Positions 63,523 to 64,000 of a stretch of DNA of 64,000 nt are shown here, piece by piece. The translations under genes and the position numbers were made by a program. Origin of the DNA: Porphyra umbilicalis (taxonomy: Eukaryota; Rhodophyta; Bangiophyceae; Bangiales; Bangiaceae); contig KV919094.1 of NCBI GenBank assembly GCA_002049455.2, positions 18,703 to 82,702 of the forward strand, written 5' to 3'. Within the stretch, counting starts at the first letter, position 1, and every line of letters begins with the position of its first letter. A model generated the notes under the pieces. That model saw only the letters and a program-made list of their open reading frames with translations, was not told the origin of the DNA and made no database searches.

Positions 63523-64000
63523 CGCCGCCGCCGCCGCCGCCGCCGCCCCCACCGCGTGCCGCCGCACCCGCCGCCGCACCGCCCGTCGGCGGGTGCTCCC
63601 GCCGGCGCTGCGACGCGCGCGCGCGGGCGACGCGGCGGTGCCGCCGGCGGCACCGCGCCGGTCGTCTGTTCCCCCCCCCCCCGCGGTGCCGGTCGGCGGC
63701 GCCGCGGCGGGCGCGGCGCGTCCACCCCCCCCACGTCCCGGGGTGTGCGACCCGCCGCTGTCGTCCCCCCCCCCCCCCCCCCCCACCCACGACCGGCCCG
63801 TGGGCGCCGTCGCCGACACCCCTCCCGCACGGTGAGGCGCCGTCGGCGGGGGGCGACGGCGGCGGCAGCGGCGGCGGCGGCGCGTCGCGACCGGCACGCG
63901 GCCGCCGCGCCGACCGCGGCTCGGCGGCGGCGGCGGCGGCAGCGACGCGGCCGCGGCAGCGTGTTGCCGCTGTCCCCCGTCGCGGCGCAGGCGGGGACGG

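Larger units (their letters stand above)
60886..64000. other. Extremely GC-rich low-complexity region
   Basis: This contains runs of G or C up to about 20 and dense GCCGCC repeats. Very long ORFs exist on all strands (for example 61232-62938 + and 61928-63790 -) but are almost pure Arg/Gly/Pro/Ala and share no motif. At this composition stop codons are rare, so the frames prove nothing. A gene cannot be excluded. Confidence 0.6.

Noticed and set aside
61232..63790. ORFs of several hundred codons on both strands.
   Set aside because: They are almost pure Arg/Gly/Pro/Ala, overlap each other in most frames, and lack any domain; expected where stop codons are nearly absent.
1..64000. CRISPR arrays, bacterial operons, ribosome binding sites.
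   Set aside because: None present. Genes are spliced and eukaryotic; regularly spaced direct repeats with unique spacers were not found.

Overview
The window is nuclear DNA of a eukaryote. Genes are split by GT-AG introns of about 215-480 bp, there is a eukaryotic tRNA gene with a pol III terminator, and a large share of the DNA is decayed eukaryotic transposons. Coding and promoter DNA is extremely GC-rich, with long G and C runs, while transposon-rich intergenic DNA is much less so. The best guess is a GC-rich alga, and a bangiophyte red alga (Porphyra/Pyropia type) fits best. The main pointer is a tRNA-Asp gene whose intron lies in the D-loop, a placement known from red algal nuclear genomes and red-alga-derived nucleomorphs. 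This placement of the organism is an inference.

Layout: a C2H2 zinc-finger gene entering from the left edge (1-2213, +); an ARF1-class GTPase (3966-5327, +); convergent to it DCAF13/SOF1 (6065-7570, -), which shares a 456-bp divergent promoter region with cytochrome c oxidase subunit 6a (8027-9124, +); a MITE (10418-10820) and a GC-rich promoter with a clear TATA box ahead of a secreted 24-cysteine repeat protein (12033-12650, +); a disordered hypothetical protein (14689-15699, -); a nest of mariner, pogo and MITE elements (16.6-21.3 kb); tRNA-Asp (26580-26679, -); an AK2-type adenylate kinase (28916-30454, +); a ROK-family sugar kinase (about 31314-32897, +).

From 36.8 to 59.7 kb most recognisable coding sequence is transposon debris: an IS630/Tc1-like transposase with one nonsense codon, a PIF1-like helicase relic, a piggyBac-like relic, a Harbinger-like relic, a shredded Ty3/gypsy pol, a pogo/Tigger-like transposase with frameshifts, a 1.4-kb foldback element and several MITEs. 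One unrecognised, apparently spliced gene lies at 38.4-40.6 kb (-). A short-chain dehydrogenase (60073-60885, +) follows. The last 3 kb is very GC-rich low-complexity DNA in which long ORFs on all strands are uninformative.

The host genes are unrelated housekeeping genes (vesicle traffic, ribosome biogenesis, respiration, nucleotide and sugar phosphorylation) plus one secreted and one regulatory protein. They form no pathway. The most interesting material is the D-loop tRNA intron, the TA-on-TA nesting of pogo/mariner elements, a three-copy GC-core repeat family, the foldback element and the tandemly amplified Cys-repeat gene.
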